The notes: generated from the sequence alone by a model not told the origin. DNA of 64,000 nt from Paralichthys olivaceus (GCF_024713975.1 NC_091114.1:2700001-2764000); one strand, 5' to 3'. Shown: positions 1 through 14,965, counted from the first letter of the stretch. Made by a program: numbers and translations.

Positions 1-1838
1 GCTCCACTTAAACCTTTAGCTGTTAGTTTTTATGTCACTAATGCTTTGTTGGGACTTCAGAGTCATCTGAGCTGGACCAACACGTCCATGGAGAGTAACC
101 ACAGAACTGAAATGCCTCCTTTAACACAGTTGGTCTGAATATGCACTGATGAATATCTAAACTCTTTGAGGTGACTAACACGTTCCTGCTTCTTGTAAAT
201 CAACAGGTCTTCAGAGTTTTCAAAGTTGCTCTAACATGCACTTCCGGTCAGCTTTCATTGGCCGGACTCCAGGTTTGATTGACTCCTGTCGGCCCAGAGG
301 TTCGCATTCTTTTTCAGCCTACACTGAAGAGCAATACAATGGTGACAGTTGTGTGAACAATAAATGCAGATCATTCTTGTCACTGTATCAGGGCACAAGT
401 TTGTAGGTGACCAGCTGAACAGTGTGGAGGCTGCACACTGTAAAAACAGGATGCTTCGGCCTGTACTGCAGTGGGAGGCATGTTGTTTTCTATATTCTGA
501 AGGAGATCAGTGGTCCACCGATTTAGAGACCAGCTCTCTGCGGATGGGTCAACTTTAACCCAACAGGCCATTTGTATCAGTTCTCTGGGTTAACAAGAGC
601 ATCAATGAGAGGAGCGTGCATTCTTGTGGCAGCTGAGGGAGAGAAAAAACTGAAACGGAAACTTTACCGTTATGTCATTGAAGTTTTAGCGATGAGCTGC
701 GGTTAGAGACTTAGCAGAGACGAACAGCAGTCCTGAGTGGATGGAACATACATTCAGTACAGCACAGTTTGTTTGCTTTCAAAAACCAATATGCACATAT
801 GTCCACAGATACACAACAAACACAATACATGACACAATAAAGCATGAATAACCAAGAAAACACAAAAGAACATGGGTCCACTTTGTGAGATAATAAAATA
901 TTCAGGTCAAAATTAAACTCAAAATTATCCCTTATATGTTTGAAGGTGTTCCACAGAAGCTTGACGTTAAGTTGCCAACCACGAGCAGATATTGGTGACC
1001 ACCAGCGGATGTTAGGGATCAGTTGTGAACCTTTGTGCAATCAGGTGATCTGCTCTTCCATGGCAGGCCCACCACAGGCTGATCAGACCCTAACATCTGA
1101 TCACGATTAAATCTTATCGAAGAGGATCAGGGCCACGTCGACATTTTCTCTAAAATTAAAAGTTTCTCTCTTTATTTGACTGACTACCATCAGAATTAGT
1201 GCTTATTCGTTTTTGGCTGATTTTAATTCCAGAATTCTACGGGAAAAGAGTCTTTATTTAAATTGTATTTCACAAAGACAGATTTAGAGTCAGAATTCTG
1301 ATGTGGCCCTAATCCTCTTGATTTAAATCTTGATTTACCGTGAAAATTCATTAGCATTAAAGTTATGTCTGAATTCTAAATTGATTTTATTATTATTATG
1401 TCCAGAGTTTAATTTTAAGGTCTTGACCTTCTATGTAAAGTTCCTTGAGATAATGTATATTGTGATTTTACACTATACAAATAAAATTGAATTATTATTA
1501 TGAAAGATAATACTATTACTTACATTAGGCCTATTATTGAATTCCATATTATTTAATTTATCACCAGGATTTTCTCTCCTGTGGAAAAATGTCAGAATCC
1601 AGCTTTTGTTTTCTTTTAAAAAACTCATGTGCTCTAATCCTCTTTTGATTTCTTATTATTATTCTTTTATTTCTTATGATTTAGTAGATTCTGAGTTTTA
1701 AGTTTGACTGATCGTTCTTCACTGCATCTTTTATCTTATATTTCACTTGGCCCTAGAATCTCGAGTGGATGTTTCTCTGTCTGGGGCTCAGGTGAACCTT
1801 GACACAGGCTCAGAGCACCAATGAGCGACTCGTTCTGA
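1..1838. other. Intergenic DNA upstream of map4k2
   Basis: I see no exon that can be supported here. An AATAAA at about 360 could be the poly(A) signal of an upstream + strand gene, but no coding sequence precedes it in the window. The 1380-1760 stretch is A/T-rich and contains one repeat tail, listed separately. Confidence 0.6.
1419..1500 (+). repeat. Teleost retroposon-type 3' tail
   Basis: This stretch reads AGGTCTTGACCTTCTATGTA, continues through CCTTGAGATAATGTATATTG, and ends in a CTATACAAATAAAATTGAATT tail. The same sequence occurs inverted at 9333-9411 with only a few differences. The AAATAAAATTGAATT ending is characteristic of a very common fish interspersed repeat. I cannot assign the exact family by eye. 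Confidence 0.65.
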
Positions 1839-2110
1839 AATGTTTTACAGTGTAGGCTTGTCTCTGCTCATGCGTGACGTGACTCCAGCGCCGCTTCGGG
1901 AACTATTTGCGCGCAGACTCTCGTCGGTGATCGCGGAGTTGGCTCGGTCCTGTCGGGGATCACTCTGCCTCCCTCGTCCGACCTACGCACCAGCAATTAG
2001 CCAGCCCCAATTAGTTCCCATCAAGCAGCCAGACAGAGCGTGGTGTTCATGCGCTGTCATGTGTGAGTAGAGAGCGTCAGCCTCGCTGCAGCCCGAGGTG
2101 TCTCCAAGAC
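1839..2110 (+). promoter_or_regulatory. map4k2: map4k2 promoter and 5' UTR region
   Basis: Base composition changes from A/T-rich to G/C- and CpG-rich (for example GCGCCGCTTCGGG, TTTGCGCGCAGAC) just before the map4k2 start codon, as expected for a CpG-type vertebrate promoter. No TATA box is obvious. An ATG at 1840 opens a 76-codon frame that stops at 2070. If transcription starts upstream of it, it would be an upstream ORF, but its peptide resembles nothing I recognise. The start-codon context is AAGACATGG. Confidence 0.5.
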
Positions 2111-5100
2111 ATGGACAGGATAGGGGTGTCGTTCCTGGACCCCCTGGACGACTACGAGTTAATCCACCGGATCGGCTGCGGCACTTACGGAGATGTGTTC
2201 AAGGTGAGTGAGGAGATTTCACCTAAAACACCCACAGGGAGAGAAGCAGAGGGTTTCTGCAGGAGATCTCACTTCCTGTCATCAAGGTGCAGTGCAGCAT
2301 GTCAGAGAAACACTGGGTTACGTTTGCCCTCCAGCAAATATAGCATATAGAGGATGGAGAACAGTGTTTGTGTGTGTGTACAGTGTCACCTTGTTGCATC
2401 AGTGTGCCACAGGTTTGTTTTCATGTTGTTGGGCAGTATTGTTCTCTCACGGTGCATTTTTGTGTCTTGGTGCATCTATTTGTCACAGCAGGGTGTGTGT
2501 TATTATCTGGAAAAACAGTTTCGAGGGAAATAAGCAGCAGGACTGACACTATGGCAAAATTGTAAAAAAAAAAAAAAAAAATTAAAATCTCAGCCATTGT
2601 ATCTATGCCCTTTGTCGTCAGAGAGTGCATGCCATCTCTGTTCACTCGATGACTTTGGTGTCAGGATGCAAACATCCTGTGTTGTGAACCCGGCCCCGCT
2701 GCCTTCTGCATCCTGCATAAGAAAAACAAGAATTTGTATTGTTTAAATGTACACCCTAGACCGCAATGCTTGAGTTAATGTGAAGGTTCCGGGGCCCCTT
2801 TCTCCACCTCCACCTCCACCTCCCCCATGTCTTATTTAACTCTGTCCATGTGAACACAATAGAAACTTTTGTGTTGTAAGAAAACCTAACTCAGGATCAT
2901 ATTGGCTTTTTCAATCAAGCGCTGTCGTTCATAGACTATCAATCAATCGATCGATCGATCAATCCAATTTCATTTGTATAGCCCGTATTCACAAATCACA
3001 ATTTGTCTCATAAGGCTTGTAGGAGAATGTAGAAACTTCGGAGAGAGCCACATGTGAGGGATCCCTCTCCCAGGATGGACAGAAGTGCAATAGATGCTGC
3101 ATGTAACTGAACACATCAACAAAAAAACTATATTGACAACACTGATTTGAAGAAACAGTTGTTAACATCATGGAAAAGTGTGTCAATGTTTCAAGTATTC
3201 ATACGTATATACAAATATCCGAGAGAGATGAAGGAGAGCAGGAATGACAATTGAATTGAGGAGGTATTGTCAGTGATGGTGGAGTATGTGAGTAGGCGTC
3301 TAGTGTGTCAAGCAGTCTTGTTGTAATCACACTCCAGGATAGTTAACATTAGGGCAGCTGTGGCTCAGGGGGAGAGGGGTCGTCCGCTAACCGAAAGGTT
3401 GGCAGTTCGATCCCATTCCGATGGGCACCCCAACTTGCCCCTGATGGTTGTGCTGTTCTCATGGAGAAAGTAATGTACTGCAAAGCACTTGGAGTGGTCA
3501 TCAAGCCCCATATAAAGACAGACCAAAAAAACTACAAACAACAAGTGATACATTTGTAAAGCATCTCTAACTGAATCATGTCCAGGCTGTAATGGCAGCC
3601 GTGGTGAGGAGGTGGTTGGGTTGGATTGAGGTTGAAGAACACGGCCGTCACAGCAGAGGGAGACCAGGGCTCTCACACGGCCCCATCTCTCCTGACACCG
3701 CTTAGGTTGAGGTTTGTGAACAATGGTTTTGGTTAAATGTAGTTCCACAGGTTGTGTCTGACCTCACTGTGAACTGTATTCAACCAGACCAGAAGAGGAG
3801 TGTGAGCAGAGCCGTGTTTCATAAAGTTGAATAAGCTCGAGTCACCTCAGGTGGAGATTGATCTCTAACATCAGAGATTGTCTCTGAATATATTGTCTGC
3901 ATCAATGTTTGTGACTTGACAAGTAAATGAACAATATAGTCATGGTGTTAAGAGAAAGCCGAATTTGGTTGCAACCACGTTTCCTACAACATTGCTGTTG
4001 CTGAAATATTCAGTTTCTAGTAGACATGTTTGTCGTTTTCACACACAGGGCTGAAAATGCAGGCGCGGGGGGGGGGGGCAAACCACGTCGGTGCGTTCAC
4101 GTTGAAAAGCTCGACAGGACTACTTCCTGTTTATCGCGGCCAGGCGTTCCTGTTTCTCCTTCACTGTCTCTATATATTAACAGCAAATAGCCAAAATATA
4201 TACTCACGGACTAAACAGCTGCCGCAGCTTCAGACACAACAGGAGATGGAACAGAGATTGGTTTTTAGATCATACAGGTTACAAACGTAATATCAGAGAG
4301 AGGTGGTGAATATCCTGGATCAGGGAGAGAGCAACTCACTGTTTTCTGCTCACAGTGTATATATTCTGTTAACATTGAATGTATTATCTCTATTTGATTC
4401 TGTTTTTTTGCTCTGCTCTCTTTGCTGCTGCAACACAGAAAATAAAGACTTATCTTATCTTATCTATTATCTTTTGTTTTCACCCCTGTGTTTGTTAGTT
4501 GGTTGGTTCGCTTGTTTCTAAGCAAGATTACACAAAAACAGCTGGATGGATTAGCACTAAACTTGGTGGAAGGATGTGGTATGGGTGAGGAAAGATCCTT
4601 TTACAGTGTGATATAGGGCATTTTCCAATATGGAACTGTTTTCCCAGTCAATAATTCATGGATCTTGATAAATCAGGCACATTTAGGTGACTGATGTTTG
4701 GTGCAGCCTGGTTTAAGGAGACTTTTGGTGGTGATATGCACAAGATGCACTTTTTTTTTTAAATATCTCAGATAAAAATAAAGTGATTTCCTTTTTTGCC
4801 AATTTTACTCAAAGAGGAATTAAAAGTTATATTTGTTGGGGACTTTTTCTTGCTGCATATTCATCTGCATTTTTTTTTTCTACTGCTTTTCCAGCTTTTT
4901 GTTTTACCACACAATCTTTCCCTTGAGAACTGCTTTCAGTTTGTTTTCAGTGGTTTGTTCATACCGTTCCAAACTGTGTACTTCATTTCCTGAAGCTGAA
5001 CGTTCAGTTACTGCAGCAGCAGCAGCTCCTCACACATCTACACATCTACGTACAGACAGGTTGCGAGTAGAGAAATCATCAATCAGTCAGCTGCAGTGCC

Positions 5101-8100
5101 CTCTGTCATAGATTATTCAAGAGTGTGTGAGTGTACTGGAGAGATGATCAGCAGGCCACCAAGACCAGAGCATCTGATTCAATGAGCACTCAATGATCTG
5201 TTTCATATATTATATCTGTGGTTTTTGAAAGTTCTTTCAACAGCGACTTGTTCTGATTTGATTTGAGACTTGTCTTTAAAAATGTAGCAGTGGTAGACGT
5301 TCAGGGGATGTTTTGGGTTGCACTGCTGTAAATGTCGTACAGTCTCCAGCGAGACTGTGTGAGGTCTAAATCTGAAGTGATATCACCGGAGTCAGTGTGG
5401 GTTTGACAAAAAAAAAGGAAAATCTGTGTGTGTGGCTCTGCTGCAGGCGACTGCCTACATGACCTGCCACTTTCATAGCACGCCACGAAATCTGTGTCCA
5501 GGCGGCGGGGGGTTAAAACTGTATTGTGGGCAGTGTAGACAATACCTGTGGTTCTGCTGCGTCATTATTCATTCTTCAGTTATCCATCACGAGTCCCACA
5601 GTGTTACAGGAGGGCAGAGCGGACTCTGTAAAGGTTCTATATACCAAATTAGAAACATTAATTCAAACGTCAACGACTTATTTGTTATAAAACTAAGGTA
5701 TAGTGGAGAAATGTCATCCTGAGCAGAGAATAAAGTCATCTTCGTTTGTTCCCAAGGTTAGAAAGTGAGATACCAGAGTCCAGTGCATTGTTCTGTCTCC
5801 CAACAGTGAATGACCCTCAAGATGAGTATATTTATTGTCAGTATAAATATAATTAAAAGTATAGCATTCATTTAAACCCCTGGTATTAATCCAGGGGAGA
5901 GACAATCCAGATTAAGCGTCTAAATGTCTGACTGACAGCTGATGAGGACAAATTTAACCCAAAAATGCTGGAAACAAATATGAGCAATATTCAGCTGACT
6001 GTGACGTTGGAATTCTTCTTCTGTCCATCTGCTGTGAATGGGAAACAGTACTGCAGTCAGGACAATCGCACATTATCAGTGCTGCCGTTCGTGGGTTCGG
6101 TAGAGCTGCAACCACAGGAGTCAAGGGTGAAACCTCTGGACATGTGACTGTGTGGGCCTTCACTGGACTCTTATTACACTGCTGTTATTCAGAGGAAACT
6201 CGGTTCAGAGCTCATGTGTATGAGCCTCGTATTAATCCTGATCTGTGTCCTCCTGTGGCTCCAAACAGCCAAAGCTCAATCTGTTCTATTTTTAAAGTGA
6301 AATTCAGTTAGTTTGAATTAGTCAGGGCATTGGGGATTTTTTTTCTAACTCCAACCAGAGCGAAATCTAAGAGTAAAATCAGCATTTCAACAAGTTAGTA
6401 AGTATTCGATTATGCTTTTATGCCCCTAAAAGCCACATTTAAGTGATTATGTGCTCGAAACAGGGTGTATGTGCAGGGTTTAAAAGAATCCTCCAGCAAA
6501 GGCAGATTTTGTCATGACCCTGGGGAACTCTGCAAACGGGCAGATAAAAAAACAATCTGGAATAAAACTCAGAGACCAAGACTCACCGACTATTACTCTG
6601 CATCACATCCTCCTCGGAACGTCCAGTTTCCTGAGTCGTTTGGACTCGGTGTGTTCATGTGCCATGAAGTTAGAATGAAGGAAAAAAAAACGGGTTGTTT
6701 TTATGTGTTTAGCACATTTAAAAAACACTTTGCCAATATTTGCATTATGACAAAGAGCAAAGTGACACAAGGAACATTGGACGAGTTCACATTAAACTTT
6801 ACTGTTAAGAGCTTTTTAAATTATGTTAATTCAATTACAAGTGATGATGTCAGCAACTCCACAACTCACACGTCAAAATTCTCGTAGACTTCCCGAGTGG
6901 TTCTTCTGGCGTTAATGTGAATTTTCCCGGTCTCAACAAATTTTTCCTGATTATTCAGACACGACATGAAGTCACAATTGGTCACTAGTAAGGGCCAACT
7001 GCAAAAATCCTGATGCTGCAGTTCCCATAATGCAACTTGATAGCTGGTAAATTTCTTTCAAACTGGGAAATAAGGGGTAATCTGAGATTTCACAGTAATT
7101 TTGTCAGATGTGGAACTGCTCGACAGTTATTGTTTGAACACCACTGACCAGGACAGGTTAGCCAATATTCATGTGAAAAATATGCAAAGTCCGTCTTTAA
7201 CAAGAGAGACTGGATTTCACATCATTTGGTGGACCTGGAGCTTTTAAATGACAAGTGTTGACAACAGCTGTCAACAGCTCCTGGCGAGTGGCACAATGTG
7301 TTTGCTATTCACTATTCTCCTGATACTTTCACACAGAACCGAAAGGCATGACTATGTGCTAATTTAAGTTTCGCCATGTATTAGACAATGTGGTCGTGCA
7401 GTGCCAAGTAGATTTGAACAAGGTTTTTTTTTAACACACACACCGTAATCCTGCTGTTATTATATTTCAATATGAATTGGACTTAAAAAGTGAGACACAA
7501 AAACAGAAACTTGAGAAAAGTTAGAGGGTTTTATTGCAAAACTTGAATGAATGGTGAACATGAAGCACACGCACACAGATATAAGTACAACACGCACGGA
7601 GGAGAACAGAGATGGCTTCTCGACCGTTAAAGTTGACTTGGATGCTCTGGTGGAGTCTGGTTGAATAAGCTGGGTGGGTTGAATCACTGTCCTGCAGGTG
7701 AGTTACCATGAGGCAGGAGATTGAAAACCTCACACACAAAGACACACTGGGGATGAACGACACACTAAATGACAGGGACAATACTGAAGCATAAGGAAAC
7801 AGGGATCTATAGATTCGAAGAGATCAGTCTTTGTTTCATCAGTCCACTAAACATTTTTCCTATTCACCCGCAAACCCCTCAGATCAACTTATCTGTGTTG
7901 ACTCCTCGAAGACGCAATCTGAGAGGTGTCTTCTGAATAGGCTGCTGGCAGGCTAAATAGCTAGACAGATTGGTAACAAATACATCCAATCAGAATGCAG
8001 GATAGGGTGAAAGCGGTATAAAAAGAGACCTGGAAGAGGAATACATAACAGTCGACTGCAAGACTCCTGATCACAAGACAGCAAGTTGTGTATCTGATTA

Positions 8101-11100
8101 TAATTTGAAAGTGGTGCCATCTGAATTTGGCACGACACACCCCTTTGGTATGCTTTTATTGACTTGACTCCAGGTTTGATAAATCCTGACTCCTGTTAGC
8201 TTTAGTCAATGTCATTAAACCAGAACTTCATGCACATTTTCAAATCTACACTGTAGGGCTTGGAAATGACCCGAAACCGACATTTATAACCTGAATCTTG
8301 CTCATGTCGGTTAATTTTGGTTAATTTTCATTTCCCCAATGTGTGCATTCACAAAGTGTTGGGTTTCAGTGACGTCCATTTTGCAGCGGCCGCCCCGCTA
8401 CACACAACACGACGAGACGTGACGCGCACAGCACACACATGCACAAACTCCTGCAGACAGGAGAGAAGGTCTTCCCACAGATTACGACGCAACGCAGGGT
8501 TTTAACGTCATTGTTGAGGAAGCAGCAATGCCCCGCTTAACCGTGAACACATAAATATGAATTCATTCATATAAAAATCATTTGTAAGTGTGAGTGATTA
8601 AAAAATTTGAGTCGATTGGCTGAGTAATGTGTCTCATGCATGGGGTTGGTGGGGGGTGTCATTCATTGATTGTAATTGAGGTCAAACTTTGAAATAACCG
8701 TGACATTGATTTGAAGTCATATCGCCCAGAGTGTGAATGTTGAATGTGTGAACTGATTTGATTTCAGTTGTCAAAGGTCAAAGTCACTTTGCAGAATTAC
8801 AGCTTGACAACAGACTGTGCATTATTTCTGGTTCAGTGATCGAAATGCAATACCGTTCCTGCTTCCTTCCTCCACTTTAGGACATAAGCAGCTGTTATTT
8901 CAGGCTCCACTAAATGAAAACCATGTCAGAGAAGTTACTATCACCGTAGTCACAGGAAGTCCTGTGGTAGAACAGGAAAGAAAACAGGAAGTGAGTGCAG
9001 CCCTGCCACAGGTGGAGTTGTGGCGTGATCCTATTGGCTGCCGCCTCGTTTGTTTTGAATGCCTGGAGTGAGAAGCGGCGCATGAGACGTCAGAGCAGCG
9101 AATGGGGATGACTGATGTTCCCAGGAAGAATTGAGGAAGCTGAAAACATGTTGTAGCTGATTTGAAACAACATCCACCATCAACTCTGCTCTACTGCTAT
9201 GAAATAGGTCACGTTTGAACCGGTTTGACTTTATGTGATGTAAAGTGTTTTAAATGACATTTACACCTCAGGAGCCCCTGAAGTCTCAAAGGATGAAATA
9301 TTTTTCTCTTTGTTATCTTGTGGGAACAAGATTCAATTCAATTTTGTTGTATAGCGCCAAATCATAATATACATTATCTCAAGGCACTTTACATAGAAGG
9401 TCAAGACCTTGAGATCCTATTAAATATAGTTCCCAGTTCCCACAATGAGCAAGCAGTTTGGCGACTGTGGAGGAAAAACTCCCTCATTAACAGGGAGAAA
9501 CCTCTAGCAGAACCAGGCTCAATGCGGAATGTGCATTCCAATCATGAAAAACACAGTTTGATGCAGGTGTGGTGCTTGATGTTCAAGGGGAGCACTAAAC
9601 TAATGGAATTAGATGAGAAACATTGATGTGGTTTCCACGGGGACTGGCTGGACCAGCATCGCTTTCTGTAGCAGCTCGATGAAGTTCATCTATTTGATTT
9701 TGTCAATATATCAGCCTGTTTATGGAGGATATCCAGAAGATGCAGGTAAAAATGGGGATTCAACTTCAAACCCTATTTATCATTGTTTTGGAATGACCTC
9801 AACATCTGGTTATTTAGCTCCCTGATTATTTATATATAAAACCAATCCACGTCCCCAAAATGGGTTTGGATACAAGGATCGGGTCACTGTAGGGTAGAAT
9901 GTATATGAATATATTTATTATGTATATTTTTCATCCCTTCCAGGCCCGTAACATCAGGACATCTGAACTGGCCGCTATCAAAATTGTCAAGCTGGACCCA
10001 GGTATGTTAACCGTTCCAAGTTAAAACAACACGCTCACAATTGACTCTCAGCAAAACAGCAGTTCCAGGTTGTTACTGTGGCTCTGAAATCTTTTGTGAC
10101 GATCATACTGCGAGACACCAGACCAAAAATAACCGGGCAGACACCGGCTGACTCAGACAGTGTTAGACCCTGTAAACATATATACTCATAAATACCCCCA
10201 TTGACTGTGGTACAGTTGGGACCACTTAACAATACAATAGAAATACAAAGACAATATATTCAAGACATGTCTTTGGTTGGATGTTGCACAACAGGTGAAG
10301 CATTCATCACACATTCATTCACTCTGGGCAGGACGGCAAACGTCCACATGGGACGATACTTTTAAGGGTTTTTTCCAATTTATGCCCTAAAAGAGGAACA
10401 GGGATTTGTCCCAATAAGTTAGGCTGTTTAAACATCAAGAGGGGAAAGTTTCACAGCCACTGTGGACACAAAGAAAAAAATTACAGCAACTAATAATTCT
10501 CGTAAAGTACTTACTGATAATCATCACATGGTGAAACCAGGTCAAATAAGAATTTAAACTAACAAATAATATGTTAAAGTGAAAAAATGATCGATAAATA
10601 TAATGTAAATAGTTATCGTAAGGAACGATTCAGTTTTTGTATTATTATGTTAAATAGAATGCAAAAAACCTTTGTAAAATTATTGTAAATTCAAAACACA
10701 ACTATAAAATAATAAAGGCAGTGTAGGCACTCTAAAGGATACTTGCCAAAGATTTCAGGGAAAAAACATTGTGAGGAAACATATCCTTACAAATATTTGG
10801 TGTGTCAAAGTTTGAAAACCATTTAACAAATGAGACTTGTTTAAACACATTGTTCTGGATTTAAAAATGAAAATTAAATGAATTTTTAGAAGCTTTACAC
10901 GTGAAAAATGATAATGGTCATATTACTATTAATACTACTACTACTACTACTCCTAATAATAATGTTACTACTTCTCCTAGTAATAATAATCCTAATAATA
11001 ATAACAATGATAATATTAGGGATAATAACTTTGATTTACATGGCACCATTTCAACCTGCCCATGACCACTTAACAGAGTTAGGAAATGAGAATAAAAAAT

Positions 11101-12049
11101 AAAACAAATTGCATAATGTCAGATGAATAATACTCATGCACAGGTCCTCGTACCCTATGGTTTACTGTCCTGTCATTTTCTGTCCAGCTATGTGAACTAA
11201 GAAACCGCTCTCTTCGCTGTCTGTGTGTTAAGGTGATGACATCACGTCCATCCAGCAGGAGATTACCATGATGAAGGAGTGCAAGCACAAAAACATTGTG
11301 GCCTACTTCGGCAGCTACCACAGGTACTGCGTGTTTTCTGCATGTTCACTTCACATGTGGGGGATTCCTGGGACTGTTGGTGGACTTAAATATGTGGAAT
11401 TTGACCATTATATTCCCCACACTGCTGCTGGATTCCTCTCCCACTCATTCCAGCGTTTAGTTAGACTTTTGTCCAAACAGCTTGTGAATGATACTACATG
11501 TTTCTACGGGAGTGAGGATTTAGCTTCAGAATATTAGGGAGTGCCGTCTTGTGAGTACTTTAATACTCAATACTCCCATGTTGCTCTTCACAGTCCCAGT
11601 AGAACTGCGTCTTAATCCCAGATGATAAGCAGAGAGCGGGTCAAATACCGAGATAACAGACATGTGTCTCTTTCCAGGAACACCAAGCTGTGGATCTGCA
11701 TGGAGTACTGTGGAGGAGGGTCACTTCAGGATATTTACCATGGTACAAATACAAATATATGTGAACATTTCTGAGTGTAGGTCTTGTATTGCAGCCAATT
11801 TAGTACCACCTGCAACATATAGACGATGTGTGTGTGTACTTGTGCAGATATCTTTGTGATTTTGAACCTTGACCTTATAGAGTGAAGATGAATATTTTGG
11901 TCTGAACCACTTTCAGTGAGCTGTTTCAGAGTTAAGACTTGCCCTTAGTGTTAGGTTTAGGTTTAGCCACTGAGTTGTGATGGTTAATGTTAGTGTAGGG
12001 GAATGTGTTATACCAATGAATGTCCTCACTGAGATACAAGTACAAGGTT

Positions 12050-12082
<33 letters not shown>

Positions 12083-14965
12083 TTATGTATGTATGTTTTT
12101 AAGAAACACTGGACATGTTTTTGTTTCTCACACAGAACAAACTGTAAAGGATTTAAATAATTAATTATATATATATATGACTTTATATGTGTTTGCTCAG
12201 TACGAGTGAACACCTCCTGTCATCCTGATTGGAGCCATGTGGTTCTTCTGTTGCTAACCTTAAACACACACAAGATGAATGGGAATTTTAAAGGCTCTAT
12301 AATTTATTATTTTAATCATACGTGTTGTTAGCGGTGAAAAAGTGAATGTGCGCTTCCTGTTATGTGAAAATGGCAACAAACAAGTTGGAAGAAAATGGCT
12401 GCCACCAGCCGCCAATATTAACTCTAAGCTAGCTCATTTAAAAGATCACTGCACTGATTCTGAAGATTAGTATGACTGATGTTATGAGTTTGATGATGTC
12501 CGTCCTCTTGAGTCTGAGCTGTTAATCAAACTGTTCTTCGCAGTGACGGGCCCACTGAGGGAGAAACAGATTGCATACGTGTGCAGAGAAACCCTGCAGG
12601 TAAGGCTTTTAGAGTGAAAGGCTGCTTGTTGTTTTTGGAGCATTGTGAAGACTCTAAGACAGTGAGTCATGTGTTTTTCCCAGCAACAGAAAGGCTAAAT
12701 AGTATTTAAACTCGCCAGACCACTAAATATACTGTGGAGGTAACTGCTGCTGCTGCAGCGTCGCAGAGTCAAGAGCAGAAGATACACACTTTGTCAGCGG
12801 GGTGACCTTCTGCTCACTTCAACGCAACAACACAAGCTGATTCTGAATTTAAAAGATTAGGACTCAGAGAAGCGGGGTTTTTCGCATTCGCACATAATCT
12901 ATACCGAGTGATTTCAGAGCCGAGCGGTTCACTGCTGTTGGCGTCATCAGGGCCATGGTGCACAGAGAAGAGGGAACAAACAGGCCGCAAACTGAGAAGT
13001 GGTTCTTCTTACTGTTGTGTTGCTGCAGTTTTGACCTCTTGGTACATGAACATTCTTGTGTTCTTTTAGATTTTCATGCTATTTTATTATTGTTGTATCA
13101 GCTACACTCTTCCTTTTCAACATATTTTGTTGTTTAGTCACCACTATACATTCCTTAAAGTATTTAATACGTAATATAACATTTCATTAATGTTATATTA
13201 CATATGATACATTAATATTATATTATATTAGTGTTTGTTTTGAGCAAAACCAAAACTGAAATGTTATGTAAATCATCAAATATAATCAGTAATAATGATC
13301 ATATTTGTCATAATTTATTGATAAGTATCATTAATGCACCATAATACAGGATACAGGTGAGATGAATGGTTTAACACTAAAAGTTCTGTCTAGTTTACAA
13401 CAAATAAACCTTAAGATAAATAAAATCTAATGATTTACCTGGTTTTCAATATAATTCTCGTAGCTGAGCCACATTACTGTCATCATGCTGTTCTGTGACT
13501 CGGTGTTGTAAATCACTTCTTCTAATAATGGATCTTTTTCATCACTCTGACGAAGCTAATGCAGTTCTTTATTCAGGTATTTCACTTGATAGATAATGTA
13601 AAAAATGTTAAATGTTCAAAATGTTATGTTTTGGATTACAAATTAATTAAATTTCCATCTAATGAAGTGTGTAGGTAGTGAGAGTAAATCATATAACTCA
13701 AAAGGGATTTTATTCAATAAAGTTAAACCTATACATACAAAAACACACAATTTATTTAATTATTGCGTGCATCTATAGATGGTCTCATTTTAAGACCTTA
13801 TACTTTTCATCGAATTTAAATATTGTCGCCTGTGGGGCATATTGTTAATAACAAATCAATCATATTAATCAATCTACCTGAGAAACCCTGACACAGGACA
13901 TCAGGACCTCAGAACCTTGTTTTTTTACCACAGAAAACTGGTCACTCTGGCCATAATGGTGGACAGCTTTAGAACACCTTATAGTACAATATGTATTTAT
14001 ATTTATGCTACTTTTGTACTATTTTTCAGGGCTTGTATCACCTGCATGAAACTGGCAAAATGCATAGAGACATAAAGGTAAAGCATTTTTTTTTAAATCA
14101 CCATCCAGGTGTTACTTTATAATTGCGGTCATAAAATATTACACTGTTGGTTGTCATGTGAACAGATGCTCACTTTACGATTGGTGTTCTCTCTGCAGGG
14201 AGCCAACATCCTCCTGACAGAGAGAGGAGACGTGAAACTGGGTCAGTGTTGAATTGCATCCGGCACACATCTGCAGCCCCTACTTAACTGCTGCGACCCA
14301 TCAAGTGGGCGTAAACAGGCCATCGGTGTAACAATGTCTGTCTCTTCTGTGTCCAGCTGATTTTGGAGTGGCTGCAGAGATCAGCGCCTCGGTGGCCAAA
14401 AGGAAGTCTTTTATAGGAACGCCCTACTGGTAAGACGCAGCTGACCTCTGTCCGTTTACAGTAGCAGTGACCCAGTGAGTGAGACGGTATGATTTGAGTG
14501 AGGGATGCAGCTGACCGGTTTTTTTTTTTTTGCCAATATCCTTTTTTTATTATATCTGACAATATCTATGGCCAAATGTACAAAGTACACAGAATTCACC
14601 ACTCAGGTGCAGGTAAACAGGTAATCTTCAAGTTGTATGCAGCGTATGCAGACATGCAGTATAGCAACACATTCTGTTTCTGTACTCACTGCTATATGTA
14701 ATAAGGATAAGATTCATTGGTTAAAAACCATGTTGTGGTATAAAAACTGTACGAACAGATGGGAAACAGTTATAGACAAGGGCGGATTTCCCGGGGGGGG
14801 GAACAGGGTCCGGACCCACCCCCCATCCAGAGAGTTGTCCCTCTCAAAATCATTGCACACATAAGCAATGACAATGTTAAATTGTGATACAATATGTACT
14901 GAATGTATGTACTCACAGTGACTTGGTCCACTGTGCACCGCTCCCCCTCCTGCGTCACACACATG

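Larger units (their letters stand above)
2204..9943 (+). other. map4k2: map4k2 intron 1 (7.7 kb), repeat-rich
   Basis: This is the largest intron. It holds several fish repeats listed separately: at 2941, 3352, 4440, 4483 and 9333. It also has an A-run at 2563-2581, a CCACCT run at about 2806-2824, a G-run at 4067-4078, and a 140-codon ORF at 6465-6887 that has no recognisable domain. The 6880-7080 stretch resembles a dispersed fish repeat, but I cannot name it. No coding exon is supported inside. Confidence 0.75.

Noticed and set aside
3352..3430. Possible tRNA gene
   Set aside because: Box A- and box B-like sequences are present, but no intact cloverleaf or anticodon arm can be built. The downstream sequence shows it is a SINE fragment.
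6465..6887. 140-codon ORF in map4k2 intron 1
   Set aside because: It has no recognisable domain and low-complexity composition, and the following DNA resembles a dispersed fish repeat. No splice signals tie it to a gene.
10908..11102. Leu/Ile-rich ORF resembling a membrane segment
   Set aside because: Translation of an ATT/ACT trinucleotide repeat inside map4k2 intron 2.
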